Positions 1 through 7,242 of a stretch of DNA of 64,000 nt are shown here, piece after piece. The translations under genes were made by a program, and so were the position numbers. Source of the DNA: Clostridia bacterium (GTDB lineage: Bacteria; Bacillota; Clostridia; Oscillospirales; UBA644); NCBI GenBank assembly GCA_017934975.1, contig JAGBIM010000019.1, forward strand, positions 1 through 64,000, written 5' to 3'. The notes beneath the pieces were generated by a model. That model saw only the letters and a list, made by a program, of their open reading frames with translations, did no database searches and had not been told where the DNA came from. Positions within the stretch are counted from its first letter, which is position 1; each line of letters starts with the position of its first letter.

Positions 1-25
1 ATTCCGTAGGGAAAGAATCTTTTCG

Positions 26-89
26 GCGGTCAATCCCTTCCGTCACGGCGATCGGATACGCCGTGCCACCTCCCCTTACTAAGGGGAGG
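26..89. repeat. Copy of a miniature palindromic repeat
   Basis: The segment carries a 7-bp inverted repeat (CACGGCG 44-50 with CGCCGTG 59-65) followed by a near-perfect palindrome, 69-89, built on CTCCCCTTACTAAGGGGAG. It is preceded by GGTCAATCCCTTCC. The same palindrome and the same GTCAATCCC word recur at 21548-21695, so this is one end of a dispersed element. Similar repeats are widespread in gut Firmicutes genomes (recalled, not searched). No coding capacity was seen. Confidence 0.75.
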
Positions 90-240
90 CTCACGATAGC
101 GCATCGTTCGTTTTGTGATGCGAATACCGTGCTTGAACCCGCTTACGGGTAGCAGGTAACCCCATGCATGACTGGCAGGTCAATAAAAAGGCGCACTTGT
201 GCGCAGCCTGTATTATTAGGGCTATGCCCGAAACTGAAAT

Positions 241-265
241 CCCCCCCCGCTATGCGGGGGGGGGG
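241..265. repeat. Poly-C/poly-G hairpin
   Basis: A 10-bp stem of almost pure C on one side and G on the other (241-250 with 254-263) closes on a 3-nt TAT loop. It is not followed by a real T-run on either strand, so it is not a convincing terminator. Homopolymer tracts this long are prone to length change. Confidence 0.6.
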
Positions 266-380
266 TATTTATTTATACCGTATCGGTTTAAATTTGTCCC
301 GTTTTTCTCCGGTTTCTTGCAGAAAATCCTTGCATATTGCGGGAATTTAGCCCTTGAAAAAGGTTTGTTTTACGAATGGG

Positions 381-409
381 TTGACATTTTGCCCGAAACG
401 TGATATAAT
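381..409 (+). promoter_or_regulatory. Promoter of small RNA unit 1
   Basis: TTGACA at 381-386, a 17-nt spacer, and TATAAT at 404-409 match the sigma-A consensus exactly. The predicted start of transcription is about 416. No ORF with a ribosome site follows. Confidence 0.75.
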
Positions 410-415
410 ACCAAC

Positions 416-532
416 GAGACCGTTCGTTGATTTCCCCCGTTGGCACAGGTTGCCCTCCGGCTTGAAATCCGGTTCCCCCTTTTGGCACACGATGCCCTTA
501 GGCTTGGAATTGCTCGTCGGTCTCTTTTTTTT
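416..532 (+). ncRNA. Candidate small RNA 1 with internal tandem repeat
   Basis: The predicted transcript is about 110-115 nt. GAGACCG (416-422) can pair with CGGTCTC (518-524), which is followed by eight T, giving a closing stem that doubles as an intrinsic terminator. Inside are two imperfect 29-nt direct repeats (440-468 and 482-510), each with the layout TTGGCACA, then TGCCCT, then GGCTTG. In each repeat GGCA and TGCC can form a small hairpin with a 5-nt loop (CAGGT and CACGA). The short frames here lack ribosome sites. I do not recognise a known family such as 6S, SRP, tmRNA or RNase P. Confidence 0.5.
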
Positions 533-538
533 CCCCAC

Positions 539-567
539 TTGACAAATCCCGGATTTTGTGCTATAAT
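539..567 (+). promoter_or_regulatory. Promoter of small RNA unit 2
   Basis: TTGACA at 539-544, a 17-nt spacer and TATAAT at 562-567 form a consensus promoter. It begins right after the T-run that ends unit 1. Start of transcription is predicted at about 574. Confidence 0.75.
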
Positions 568-573
568 CGTATC

Positions 574-719
574 AGCATCTGCGACGGTTTGAACCAACTT
601 GGGCAATTGGAGCCCTCTGTTCGTAAACCGCACGGGTGTTTAAAGAGTTCTCCATTGGTACCGTAATCGGTGCTCACGTCAGCATGTAAAGTCTGCCGGG
701 TGGAGGCCTCTTTTTTTTT
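574..719 (+). ncRNA. Candidate small RNA 2
   Basis: The predicted transcript is about 145 nt and ends in nine T (711-719). The terminal stem pairs AAAGAG/CTCC (642-653) with GGAG/CTCTTT (702-713) around a 2x2 internal loop, and encloses an ACCG-TAAT-CGGT hairpin. Upstream, TGCG/GGTTT near 580-590 can pair with AAACCGCA (625-632), enclosing CCAA/TTGG. This is a structured transcript without a coding frame that has a ribosome site. A leader of a distal gene is unlikely because the terminator is followed directly by the next promoter. The family is unknown. Confidence 0.45.
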
Positions 720-726
720 GACGGGG

Positions 727-755
727 TTGACAGTTTTTCATTTTTGTGGTAAACT
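727..755 (+). promoter_or_regulatory. Promoter of small RNA unit 3
   Basis: TTGACA at 727-732 and TAAACT at 750-755 are separated by exactly 17 nt. The promoter begins 8 nt after the T-run of unit 2. Start of transcription is predicted at about 762. Confidence 0.65.
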
Positions 756-761
756 GTAACC

Positions 762-915
762 GAAGTTCTTGCGAAATCGTTTTTGGACGTTACGCGGGGG
801 ATCTTGCATTCGTGAGTCGCAAGGCTTCCGTCGGCAGATTCTGCCGCCGCCCCCACGGCAGCCCGATGAGAGAGGCCGAGCCTTCGGCAAACCTCTTGGC
901 GGTGGGGGATTTTTT
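762..915 (+). ncRNA. Candidate small RNA 3
   Basis: The predicted transcript is about 155 nt. CCCCCAC (850-856) pairs with GTGGGGG (902-908), followed by ATTTTTT, as an intrinsic terminator. It encloses a nested stem, AGAGG with CCTCT around CCGA/TCGG. Upstream there are further hairpins: CTTGC with GCAAG near 802-823, and GGCAG with CTGCC near 834-845. It could be a free small RNA or an attenuated leader of minD, whose start codon lies 137 bp after the terminator. The family was not recognised. Confidence 0.42.
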
Positions 916-993
916 AGGTATGAAAATTTTTTGGCGTTTTTTTTATATTTTTGTAAAAGCTCCTTTTTTGGGGCTGTTTTTTTTGCTTTCCTC

Positions 994-1051
994 TTGATTT
1001 TATTTTTGAAATATGTTAATATATAATATAATACGCGAAAGGAGGTCCGTT
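994..1051 (+). promoter_or_regulatory. AT-rich promoter region and ribosome site of minD
   Basis: TTGATT (994-999) and TAATAT (1017-1022) are 17 nt apart. Further TATAAT-like words overlap at 1022-1032. A strong ribosome site, AAAGGAGG (1038-1045), lies 6 nt before the ATG at 1052 and decides the start. Confidence 0.5.
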
Positions 1052-1798
1052 ATGGGAAAGGTGTTTTTGATCGCTTCGGGAAAAGGCGGCGTGGGGAAGA
1101 CCACCGTCTGCTCCAACGTGGCGGCGGCCTTGGCGGAAAAGCATAAGGTTCTGGTTCTGGATGCGGATCTGGATCTGTCCAATCTGGATATTGCCTTCGG
1201 CCTTCGCAATCGGCACGTGTACGATCTGCAGGATCTCTATTACCGTAACGCCACCTTCGAAGACGCGGCGGTTTCCGTTCCGGGGCATCCCAATCTGACG
1301 GCGCTTTTCGCCCCTCTCTATCGGGAGGTTTCCGTGGAATTGCTTCTGCGGTTCCTGAAGTCTCTGATCGAGGAAAAGAAACGGGAATACGATTATATTT
1401 TCGTGGACTGTCCCGCAGGACGGGGCAAAACGCTGGAGGTTCTTTCCGATCCCCGCTACCGTTATCTCATCGTCACCACCCCCGACCGTACCGCCATTTC
1501 CGACGGAGAACGCACGGCGGATTATCTCTTCTCCCGCGGATGCGAACGGGTTCGCCTCGTGGTCAATCGGGTTCGTCCTTCGCTGATCAAGAAGAATCAC
1601 GCCCCCGATATTGACGATATCATCGACACCACCGCCATCCGTCTGATCGGGCTGATTCCCGAGGATGTGAGCGTGATTCGTGCGGGCAATACGGACACTC
1701 TGGCCTACGATCTGCCCAAATCCCGCAGCCGTACCGCTTTCGGCAACATTGCCCTGCGGTTGACGGGCGTTTATCGGGATCTGGACAAGTTTAACTGA
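1052..1798 (+). CDS. minD: MinD-type ParA family ATPase (septum-site determination)
   Basis: MinD is a membrane-cycling ATPase that positions the division septum with MinC. The 248-residue protein begins with a deviant Walker A loop, GKGGVGKTT (residues 10-18), followed by VLDADLDLSNLDIAFGL, which is the usual MinD switch region, and a DCPAGRG segment typical of the family's second switch. The start at 1052 is chosen for the AGGAGG site; an in-frame ATG at 1013 has none. No minC or minE is adjacent. The next gene is methylglyoxal synthase, a pairing that also occurs in other Clostridia as far as I recall. A C-terminal amphipathic membrane helix is not obvious, so a MinD-like or flagellar-type relative remains possible. 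Confidence 0.8.
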   Translation: MGKVFLIASGKGGVGKTTVCSNVAAALAEKHKVLVLDADLDLSNLDIAFGLRNRHVYDLQDLYYRNATFEDAAVSVPGHPNLTALFAPLYREVSVELLLRFLKSLIEEKKREYDYIFVDCPAGRGKTLEVLSDPRYRYLIVTTPDRTAISDGERTADYLFSRGCERVRLVVNRVRPSLIKKNHAPDIDDIIDTTAIRLIGLIPEDVSVIRAGNTDTLAYDLPKSRSRTAFGNIALRLTGVYRDLDKFN

Positions 1799-1838
1799 AA
1801 TCAAACCTAACGATATTCATTGCAACGGAGGTACCCAA

Positions 1839-2261
1839 ATGAACATCGCGATTCTCGCAAACGACAAGAAAAAAGAGTTGATGGTGCAGTTCTGCATCGC
1901 TTACAGCGGCATTCTGTCCAAGCACAACGTCTGTGCCACCGCCATGACGGGCAAGCTGGTCTCCGATACCACGGGGATGAACGTGTTCCGTTTTCTGGAA
2001 GGCAAGGGCGGCGGTGCCGAACAGATCGCATCCCGTGTGGCTTACGACGAAATTGACCTGCTTCTCTTTTTCCGTGACGCGTCCCAGCAGAAAATGTCCG
2101 AAGAGGAAGATACGCTGATCCGTCTTTGCGATATGCACAACGTGCCCTTTGCCACCAACATCGCCACTGCGGAGGTTCTGGTGACGGCTCTGGGACGGGG
2201 CGATCTGGATTGGCGGGAGATCTATCACGCCGAGCATAAGCCCAATTTCGATTTATTCTGA
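1839..2261 (+). CDS. mgsA: Methylglyoxal synthase
   Basis: This enzyme converts dihydroxyacetone phosphate into methylglyoxal and phosphate, a cytosolic bypass of lower glycolysis. The 140-residue product has the family landmarks in order: an ILANDKKK start (normally a VAHD/LIAHD type), the ATAMTGKL phosphate loop, TTGMNV, a GKGGGAEQI segment, EIDLLLFFRD with the catalytic aspartate, and VPFATNIATAEVL. A clear ribosome site (GGAGG) precedes the ATG. It lies 40 bp after minD and is probably cotranscribed. The C-terminus is close to the usual length of 130-150 residues. Confidence 0.85.
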   Translation: MNIAILANDKKKELMVQFCIAYSGILSKHNVCATAMTGKLVSDTTGMNVFRFLEGKGGGAEQIASRVAYDEIDLLLFFRDASQQKMSEEEDTLIRLCDMHNVPFATNIATAEVLVTALGRGDLDWREIYHAEHKPNFDLF

Positions 2262-2279
2262 TTAAGTATTTCAGCGGCA

Positions 2280-2304
2280 GGGCCCCGAAAGGGGGCTTTG
2301 CTTT
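2280..2304 (+). terminator. Weak hairpin between mgsA and hisS
   Basis: GCCCC and GGGGC close on a GAAA loop and are followed by TTTGCTTTTG. The interrupted T-run suggests partial termination at best before hisS. Confidence 0.4.
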
Positions 2305-2327
2305 TGTTCGAAAGGAACGATAATGTT

Positions 2328-3587
2328 ATGGCATTGGAAATCAAAGCACCCCGCGGCACCAACGACGTGTTGCCCGCGGATTCTTACAAATGGCAAATGA
2401 TCGAAGACGCGGCCCGTCGGGTGGCACAGCGGTTCGGATATCGGGAAATCCGTTTCCCCACCTTTGAATCCACCGAGCTCTTTGAACGGGGCGTGGGGGA
2501 TACCACCGACGTGGTGCAGAAGGAAATGTACACCTTCAAGGACAAGGGCGACCGTTCCGTGACCCTGCGTCCCGAAGGTACCGCCTCTGCCGTCCGCGTT
2601 TGTCTGGAGCACGGTCTGTTCGGCGGATTGATGCCTCTCAAGGCGTATTATCTTATTTCCGCTTTCCGCTATGAAAAGCCTCAGGCGGGGCGGTTCCGCG
2701 AATTCCATCAGTTCGGGGCAGAGCTTTACGGCTCCTCCTCTCCTCAGGCCGATCGGGAAGTGATCGAGCTTGCCGCCTCCTTTTTGCGGGAACTGGGACT
2801 GGATCGCATCGCGTTGAACATCAACTCCATCGGATGCCCCGAATGCCGCAAGAATTATCATCAGGCTCTGAAGGAATATTTTTCCGCTCGCGCCGAAGAG
2901 CTGTGCGAAACCTGCCGCGGCCGTTTGGAGCGGAATCCCATGCGGATTCTGGACTGCAAATCGCCCATCTGCAAGGAGATCGCCGCAGGAGCGCCTCTGA
3001 TTCTTGATTATCTCTGCGACGATTGCAAGGAGCATTTTGAAATCCTCAAGAAATCTCTGACCGACGGAGGCATCGAATTTCATATCGATCCCCACATCGT
3101 CCGCGGTCTGGACTATTACACCCGCACCGTGTTTGAGTTCACCGATCCCGATTCGGGGCTGGCTCTTGCCGGCGGCGGGCGCTACGACGGTCTGGTTTCC
3201 GAACTGGACAGCAAGATGCAGGTCTGCGGCCTTGGCTTTGCCGCAGGGTTGGAGCGCCTTGTGGGCGTCATGCAGGAACGGGGACTTTTCCCCGAACCCG
3301 CCCGGGAAGGGGCGTATATCGCCACCATGGGGCAGAACGCCGTCCCCGTAGCCAATAAGCTGGCCTCCGAACTGCGGAAACTGGGGATTCGGGCGGAGAC
3401 CGATCTGATGAACCGCTCCGTGAAGGCGCAGATGAAATATGCGGACAAGACCAATTCCCGTTTTGCCGTGGTCATCGGCGACAGTGAAGTGGAAAGCGGA
3501 ACCGTCACCGTCAAGGATATGGCGGGGGGCGAGCCCTTCGAAGCGGCCCTTTCCGAGGCCGCGAAGGCCATGGCGGAGCGGATCTGA
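2328..3587 (+). CDS. hisS: Histidyl-tRNA synthetase
   Basis: This class II aminoacyl-tRNA synthetase charges tRNA-His. The 419-residue protein starts with the usual KAPRGTNDVLP and shows motif 2 RPEGTASAVRV, a QFGAELYGSSSPQADREVIEL segment, the histidine-specific GLDYYTRTVFEF and AGGGRYDGLV (motif 3 area), and a C-terminal anticodon-binding domain (about residues 325-415). Length is normal. ATG 2328 is preferred over a TTG at 2298 because GAAAGGAACG lies just upstream and the family starts here. It is followed 78 bp later by aspS, a common Gram-positive pairing. Confidence 0.96.
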   Translation: MALEIKAPRGTNDVLPADSYKWQMIEDAARRVAQRFGYREIRFPTFESTELFERGVGDTTDVVQKEMYTFKDKGDRSVTLRPEGTASAVRVCLEHGLFGGLMPLKAYYLISAFRYEKPQAGRFREFHQFGAELYGSSSPQADREVIELAASFLRELGLDRIALNINSIGCPECRKNYHQALKEYFSARAEELCETCRGRLERNPMRILDCKSPICKEIAAGAPLILDYLCDDCKEHFEILKKSLTDGGIEFHIDPHIVRGLDYYTRTVFEFTDPDSGLALAGGGRYDGLVSELDSKMQVCGLGFAAGLERLVGVMQERGLFPEPAREGAYIATMGQNAVPVANKLASELRKLGIRAETDLMNRSVKAQMKYADKTNSRFAVVIGDSEVESGTVTVKDMAGGEPFEAALSEAAKAMAERI

Positions 3588-3665
3588 CCGCCTCTGCGTG
3601 AATTTCGTATTTTATGACATAATTCTGATATTTTTGCAGGTTACAATGAAAGGAAGATACACACT

Positions 3666-5450
3666 ATGGCAAGCAACTTGAATCGCACCGCTTATTGCGG
3701 CGAATTCCGCGCCGCAGATGCGGGGAAGACCGTTCAGGTGTACGGCTGGGTTCAGCGCCGCCGTCCCTTGGGAGGCTTGATTTTTATTACCTTGCGGGAC
3801 CGCTCGGGAATTCTGCAGCTCACCTTTGACGAAAACGAAAACAAAGAGCTTTTTGATCGGGCTTACGCGCTGCGTCCCGAAGACGTGATCACCGCTACGG
3901 GTACCGTGCGGATGCGCAGCGAAGAGACGCGTAACCCCAAGATGGATACGGGGGACGTGGAGGTGCTGGTCACCGATCTGAAGGTTTTGGGCAAATCCGA
4001 AACTCCTCCCTTTGAGATTGTGGAAAATTCCAAGGCCAACGAGGAATTGCGTCTCAAATACCGTTATCTGGACCTGCGCCGGCCCGATCTTCAGCAGAAT
4101 ATTATCTTCCGTCATCGCGTGACCAAGATTACCCGTGACTATTTCGACGAGAACGGATTTATCGAGATCGAAACGCCCATGCTCATCCGTTCCACCCCCG
4201 AAGGCGCCCGTGACTTTCTGGTGCCTTCCCGCATCCACCCCGGCGAATTCTACGCCCTGCCCCAGTCTCCTCAGCTTTATAAGCAGCTTTCCATGGTGGC
4301 GGGCTTTGACCGTTATATGCAGATCGCCCGTTGCTTCCGCGACGAGGACCTGCGTGCCGACCGTCAGCCCGAATTTACCCAGATCGACCTGGAAATGTCT
4401 TTCGTGGAAGTGGAAGACGTTCTGGCCATCGGGGAAGGCTTTATCAAGCGCGTATTCAAGGAAGCCCTGAACGTAGATATTCCCATGCCCCTGCCCCGCA
4501 TGACTTACAAAGAGGCCATGGAGCGCTACGGCTCCGATAAGCCCGACGTGCGGTTCGGCATGGAGATCGTGGATCTGACCGACCTGGTGAAGGATTGCGG
4601 ATTCTCCGTTTTCTCCGGTGCCGTTGCCGGCGGCGGATCGGTTCGTGCCCTGCGTGCCGAAAAGGCCGTATCCACCCTGACCCGCAAGGAGATCGACAAA
4701 CTGGTTGATTTCGTCAAGGGCGTGGGCGGAAAGGGCCTTGCCTGGATCCGTCTGACCGAAGAGGGAACCACCTCTTCCTTTGCAAAATTCATGACCGAAG
4801 CCGAAATGGCCGCCATTCTGGAAAAAACCGGCGCCGAAACGGGCGACGTGGTTCTGATTATCGCCGATACCAACAACACCAAAGCCCTTTCCTGCTGCGG
4901 ATCCCTGCGGAATCATCTGGCCAAAAAGCTGGAATTGAAGCTGGAAGGCTACAAGTTCCTGTGGATCGTAGAATTCCCCTTCTTCGAATACGACGAAGAA
5001 TCCGGCGCCTGGCTTGCCATGCACCATCCCTTCACCTCTCCCTTGGACGAATGTCTGCCTTATCTGGAATCGGACAAGGGCAACGTCCGCGCTAAGTGCT
5101 ACGATTTGGTTCTCAACGGCATTGAATTGGCCTCCGGCTCCATCCGTATCACCGATCCCGAGCTGCAGGGCCGTATGTTCCGTTTGTTGGGACTTTCCGA
5201 CGAGGAAGCCCATGAAAAATTCGGTTATCTCATCGACGCCTTCCGTTACGGGGCTCCTCCCCACGGCGGTATGGGTCTGGGTTTGGACCGTCTGATCATG
5301 CAGATGCTGGGATGCGAATCCCTGCGTGACGTGGTGGCTTATCCCAAGGTTCAGAACGCTTCCGAGCTGATGACCGACTGTCCCGCTCCCGTGGATGCGG
5401 ATCAGCTGAAGATCCTGCATATTGCCACCTTGGCGGAAGAACAAGAATAA
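3666..5450 (+). CDS. aspS: Aspartyl-tRNA synthetase (bacterial type)
   Basis: This enzyme attaches aspartate to tRNA-Asp. The 594-residue protein has the N-terminal OB fold (about 1-110), class II motif 2 FRDEDLRADRQPEFTQIDLE, the bacterial GAD insertion (about 290-420), and motif 3 GMGLGLDRLIMQM near the C-terminus. The length fits the bacterial type. AAAGGAAG precedes the ATG. Whether it is the discriminating or non-discriminating form cannot be settled by eye; the absence of gatCAB from this window says nothing either way. Confidence 0.96.
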   Translation: MASNLNRTAYCGEFRAADAGKTVQVYGWVQRRRPLGGLIFITLRDRSGILQLTFDENENKELFDRAYALRPEDVITATGTVRMRSEETRNPKMDTGDVEVLVTDLKVLGKSETPPFEIVENSKANEELRLKYRYLDLRRPDLQQNIIFRHRVTKITRDYFDENGFIEIETPMLIRSTPEGARDFLVPSRIHPGEFYALPQSPQLYKQLSMVAGFDRYMQIARCFRDEDLRADRQPEFTQIDLEMSFVEVEDVLAIGEGFIKRVFKEALNVDIPMPLPRMTYKEAMERYGSDKPDVRFGMEIVDLTDLVKDCGFSVFSGAVAGGGSVRALRAEKAVSTLTRKEIDKLVDFVKGVGGKGLAWIRLTEEGTTSSFAKFMTEAEMAAILEKTGAETGDVVLIIADTNNTKALSCCGSLRNHLAKKLELKLEGYKFLWIVEFPFFEYDEESGAWLAMHHPFTSPLDECLPYLESDKGNVRAKCYDLVLNGIELASGSIRITDPELQGRMFRLLGLSDEEAHEKFGYLIDAFRYGAPPHGGMGLGLDRLIMQMLGCESLRDVVAYPKVQNASELMTDCPAPVDADQLKILHIATLAEEQE

Positions 5451-5471
5451 TACTGTAAAAGGAGTCTCGTT

Positions 5472-6506
5472 ATGATCGAAGTCACCGGGCTTACGAAACG
5501 CTACGGTCGCACGACGGTGGTCAACAATCTGACCTTTACCGTGCGCCGCGGCGAGATTATCGGGTTTTTGGGGCCCAACGGCGCGGGAAAGAGTACCACG
5601 ATGAATATGCTCACCGGGTATACCGCTCCCACCGTGGGAACCGTGCGTATCAACGGATACAATCTGCTGGACGCCCCCGAAAAGGCGAAGACCGCCATCG
5701 GATACCTGCCCGAAATCCCCCCTCTTTATATGGATATGACCGTGGACGAATATCTGAAATTCGTCTTCGGGCTGAAGAACTGCAAATTCCCCCGCAAGGA
5801 GCACCTGGACGAGGTCTGTGAAGTGGTTCGCATCACCCACGTGCGCCACCGTATGATCCGCAACCTCTCCAAGGGGTACCGTCAGCGGGTGGGCTTGGCG
5901 CAGGCTTTGATCAACGATCCTCAGATTCTGATTCTGGACGAGCCCACCGTAGGGCTTGACCCGAAGGAGATCGTGGAGATCCGCAATCTGGTCCGTACCC
6001 TGGGACAGACCCGCACGGTGATTTTGTCCTCCCACGTACTTTCGGAAATCCAGGCCATCTGTGAACGGGTGATCATTATCAACGAAGGCAACCTCGTCGC
6101 CGACGCGCTGACCGAGGATCTGGCCCGTTCCGCCGCGGCAAACAGCCGTTATATCGTGCGCATTGCTGCCCCCGAAGATCAGGTCGTTCCCGTTCTTTCC
6201 GCCATTCCCGGCATGCTGAAGGTGGAGATTCAGGGCGTAATGGAGCCCGGAACCGTGGACGTTTTGGTGGAGGCGGAAAAGGACGTCGATATCCGTCGCG
6301 CCCTCTTTGAGACCTGTGCCAAACGGGGCTGGTACATTTTGGTAATTACCCCCGTCGGGGTTTCGCTGGAGGATATTTTCCTGCAGCTGGTGGATCAGAC
6401 CTCCTCCAAGAAGGACGATTCCCCCCTCACCCTGGACGGTGCTTCCGAATCTCCTGCAGGAGAGACGGAGAAGGATGAAACGGAAGAGGAGGATGAGGGA
6501 GAATGA
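5472..6506 (+). CDS. ABC transporter ATPase, GldA/NatA-like
   Basis: This is the ATP-hydrolysing subunit of an ABC-2 type exporter. The 344-residue protein has Walker A GPNGAGKST, the signature LSKGYRQRVGLAQAL, Walker B ILILDEPTVGLDP and an H-loop (SSHVLSE), followed by a 100-residue extension with an acidic tail (DETEEEDEGE). It lies 21 bp after aspS with its own GGAGT ribosome site and overlaps the permease start by 4 bp. With the next three genes it forms a Gld-like set. In Bacteroidetes such sets were linked to gliding, but in Firmicutes the substrate is unknown and gliding should not be inferred. Confidence 0.88.
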   Translation: MIEVTGLTKRYGRTTVVNNLTFTVRRGEIIGFLGPNGAGKSTTMNMLTGYTAPTVGTVRINGYNLLDAPEKAKTAIGYLPEIPPLYMDMTVDEYLKFVFGLKNCKFPRKEHLDEVCEVVRITHVRHRMIRNLSKGYRQRVGLAQALINDPQILILDEPTVGLDPKEIVEIRNLVRTLGQTRTVILSSHVLSEIQAICERVIIINEGNLVADALTEDLARSAAANSRYIVRIAAPEDQVVPVLSAIPGMLKVEIQGVMEPGTVDVLVEAEKDVDIRRALFETCAKRGWYILVITPVGVSLEDIFLQLVDQTSSKKDDSPLTLDGASESPAGETEKDETEEEDEGE

Positions 6507-7228
6507 TTTCGGTTTTCAAACGGGAATTGGTCGGCTACTTCAAGAACGCCACCGCCTACGTGATTTTTGCCATTTACACCTTTTTGTCCGCCATGTTCTT
6601 CTGCCGCTTCGTGTTGCTGAACAACACCAGTTATCTGGGAGAACTGTTCGGATACTATCTGTTCCTCGTGGAAATCGTGGTGGTCTCTATTCTGGCCATG
6701 CGGTTCTTCTCGGAGGAAAAGAAAAACAAGACCGAGCAGCTGCTCTATACGGCCCCCGTCCGTCTTTCCGGCGTGGTCATCGGAAAGTATCTTGCGGGTA
6801 TGGTGGTCTATCTGGGTTGCACGCTGGTCAATCTGGTCTACGTGCTGATCATTGATTTTCTGGGCGATCCCGATACGGGCTCGGTTTTCACGTCCTTCCT
6901 CGGAACGGTTTTGCTGGGCTCTGCCATGGTTGCCATCGCCCTGTTTATTTCTTCTCTGACGGAAAATCCCCTTCTTGCCGCAGGGGGCACCGCCGCTTCC
7001 TTCGTTCTGTCCTTCCTGATGGGCACCGTTGCTTCCTTCCTCGCTTCCTGGCTGGGACAGGGTGGGCTCTGGTTTACCGACGGGGTGGCGGGGCTGAATC
7101 TGTTCAACTGGTTCAACGAATTTGCGGGGGGCATCGTTCCCTTGACCTCCGTGATCTTCTATATTTCGATTACTGCGGTATTTTTATTCCTGACGGTGCG
7201 CGTTCTCGAACGGCGCCGTTGGAGCTGA
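6503..7228 (+). CDS. ABC-2 type permease, GldF-like
   Basis: The 241-residue membrane protein has about six hydrophobic segments: ATAYVIFAIYTFLSAMFF, FGYYLFLVEIVVVSILAMRFF, YLAGMVVYLGCTLVNLVYVLI, FLGTVLLGSAMVAIALFIS, AAGGTAASFVLSFLMGTVAS, and a last one before the RRRW end. A cytoplasmic FFSEEKKNKTEQLLYTAPV loop between helices 2 and 3 is characteristic of this permease family. The start overlaps the ATPase stop (ATGA). It should form the pore with the ATPase encoded upstream. The substrate is unknown. Confidence 0.85.
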   Translation: MISVFKRELVGYFKNATAYVIFAIYTFLSAMFFCRFVLLNNTSYLGELFGYYLFLVEIVVVSILAMRFFSEEKKNKTEQLLYTAPVRLSGVVIGKYLAGMVVYLGCTLVNLVYVLIIDFLGDPDTGSVFTSFLGTVLLGSAMVAIALFISSLTENPLLAAGGTAASFVLSFLMGTVASFLASWLGQGGLWFTDGVAGLNLFNWFNEFAGGIVPLTSVIFYISITAVFLFLTVRVLERRRWS

Positions 7229-7242
7229 GGAGGTGAGGGAAG

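Noticed and set aside
574-719. Idea that RNA unit 2 is a T-box because of GGTACCG
   Set aside because: The T-box core TGGAACCGCG is absent, no antiterminator/terminator pair of that kind is seen, and no synthetase or transporter gene follows directly.
762-915. Idea that RNA unit 3 is 6S or SRP RNA
   Set aside because: The SRP GGAA-loop core is missing, and the long central bubble of 6S RNA could not be drawn with the visible stems.
164-997. Short ORFs on both strands in the first 1 kb
   Set aside because: They overlap the promoter/terminator units, lack ribosome sites, and encode low-quality translations with poly-Gly, poly-Phe or repeat-derived stretches.
3612-6035. 807-codon antisense ORF over aspS and the ABC ATPase
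   Set aside because: It is a shadow created by codon bias; the opposite strand encodes clear aspS and ATPase motifs, and the antisense translation is His/Gln/Gly-rich with no motif.
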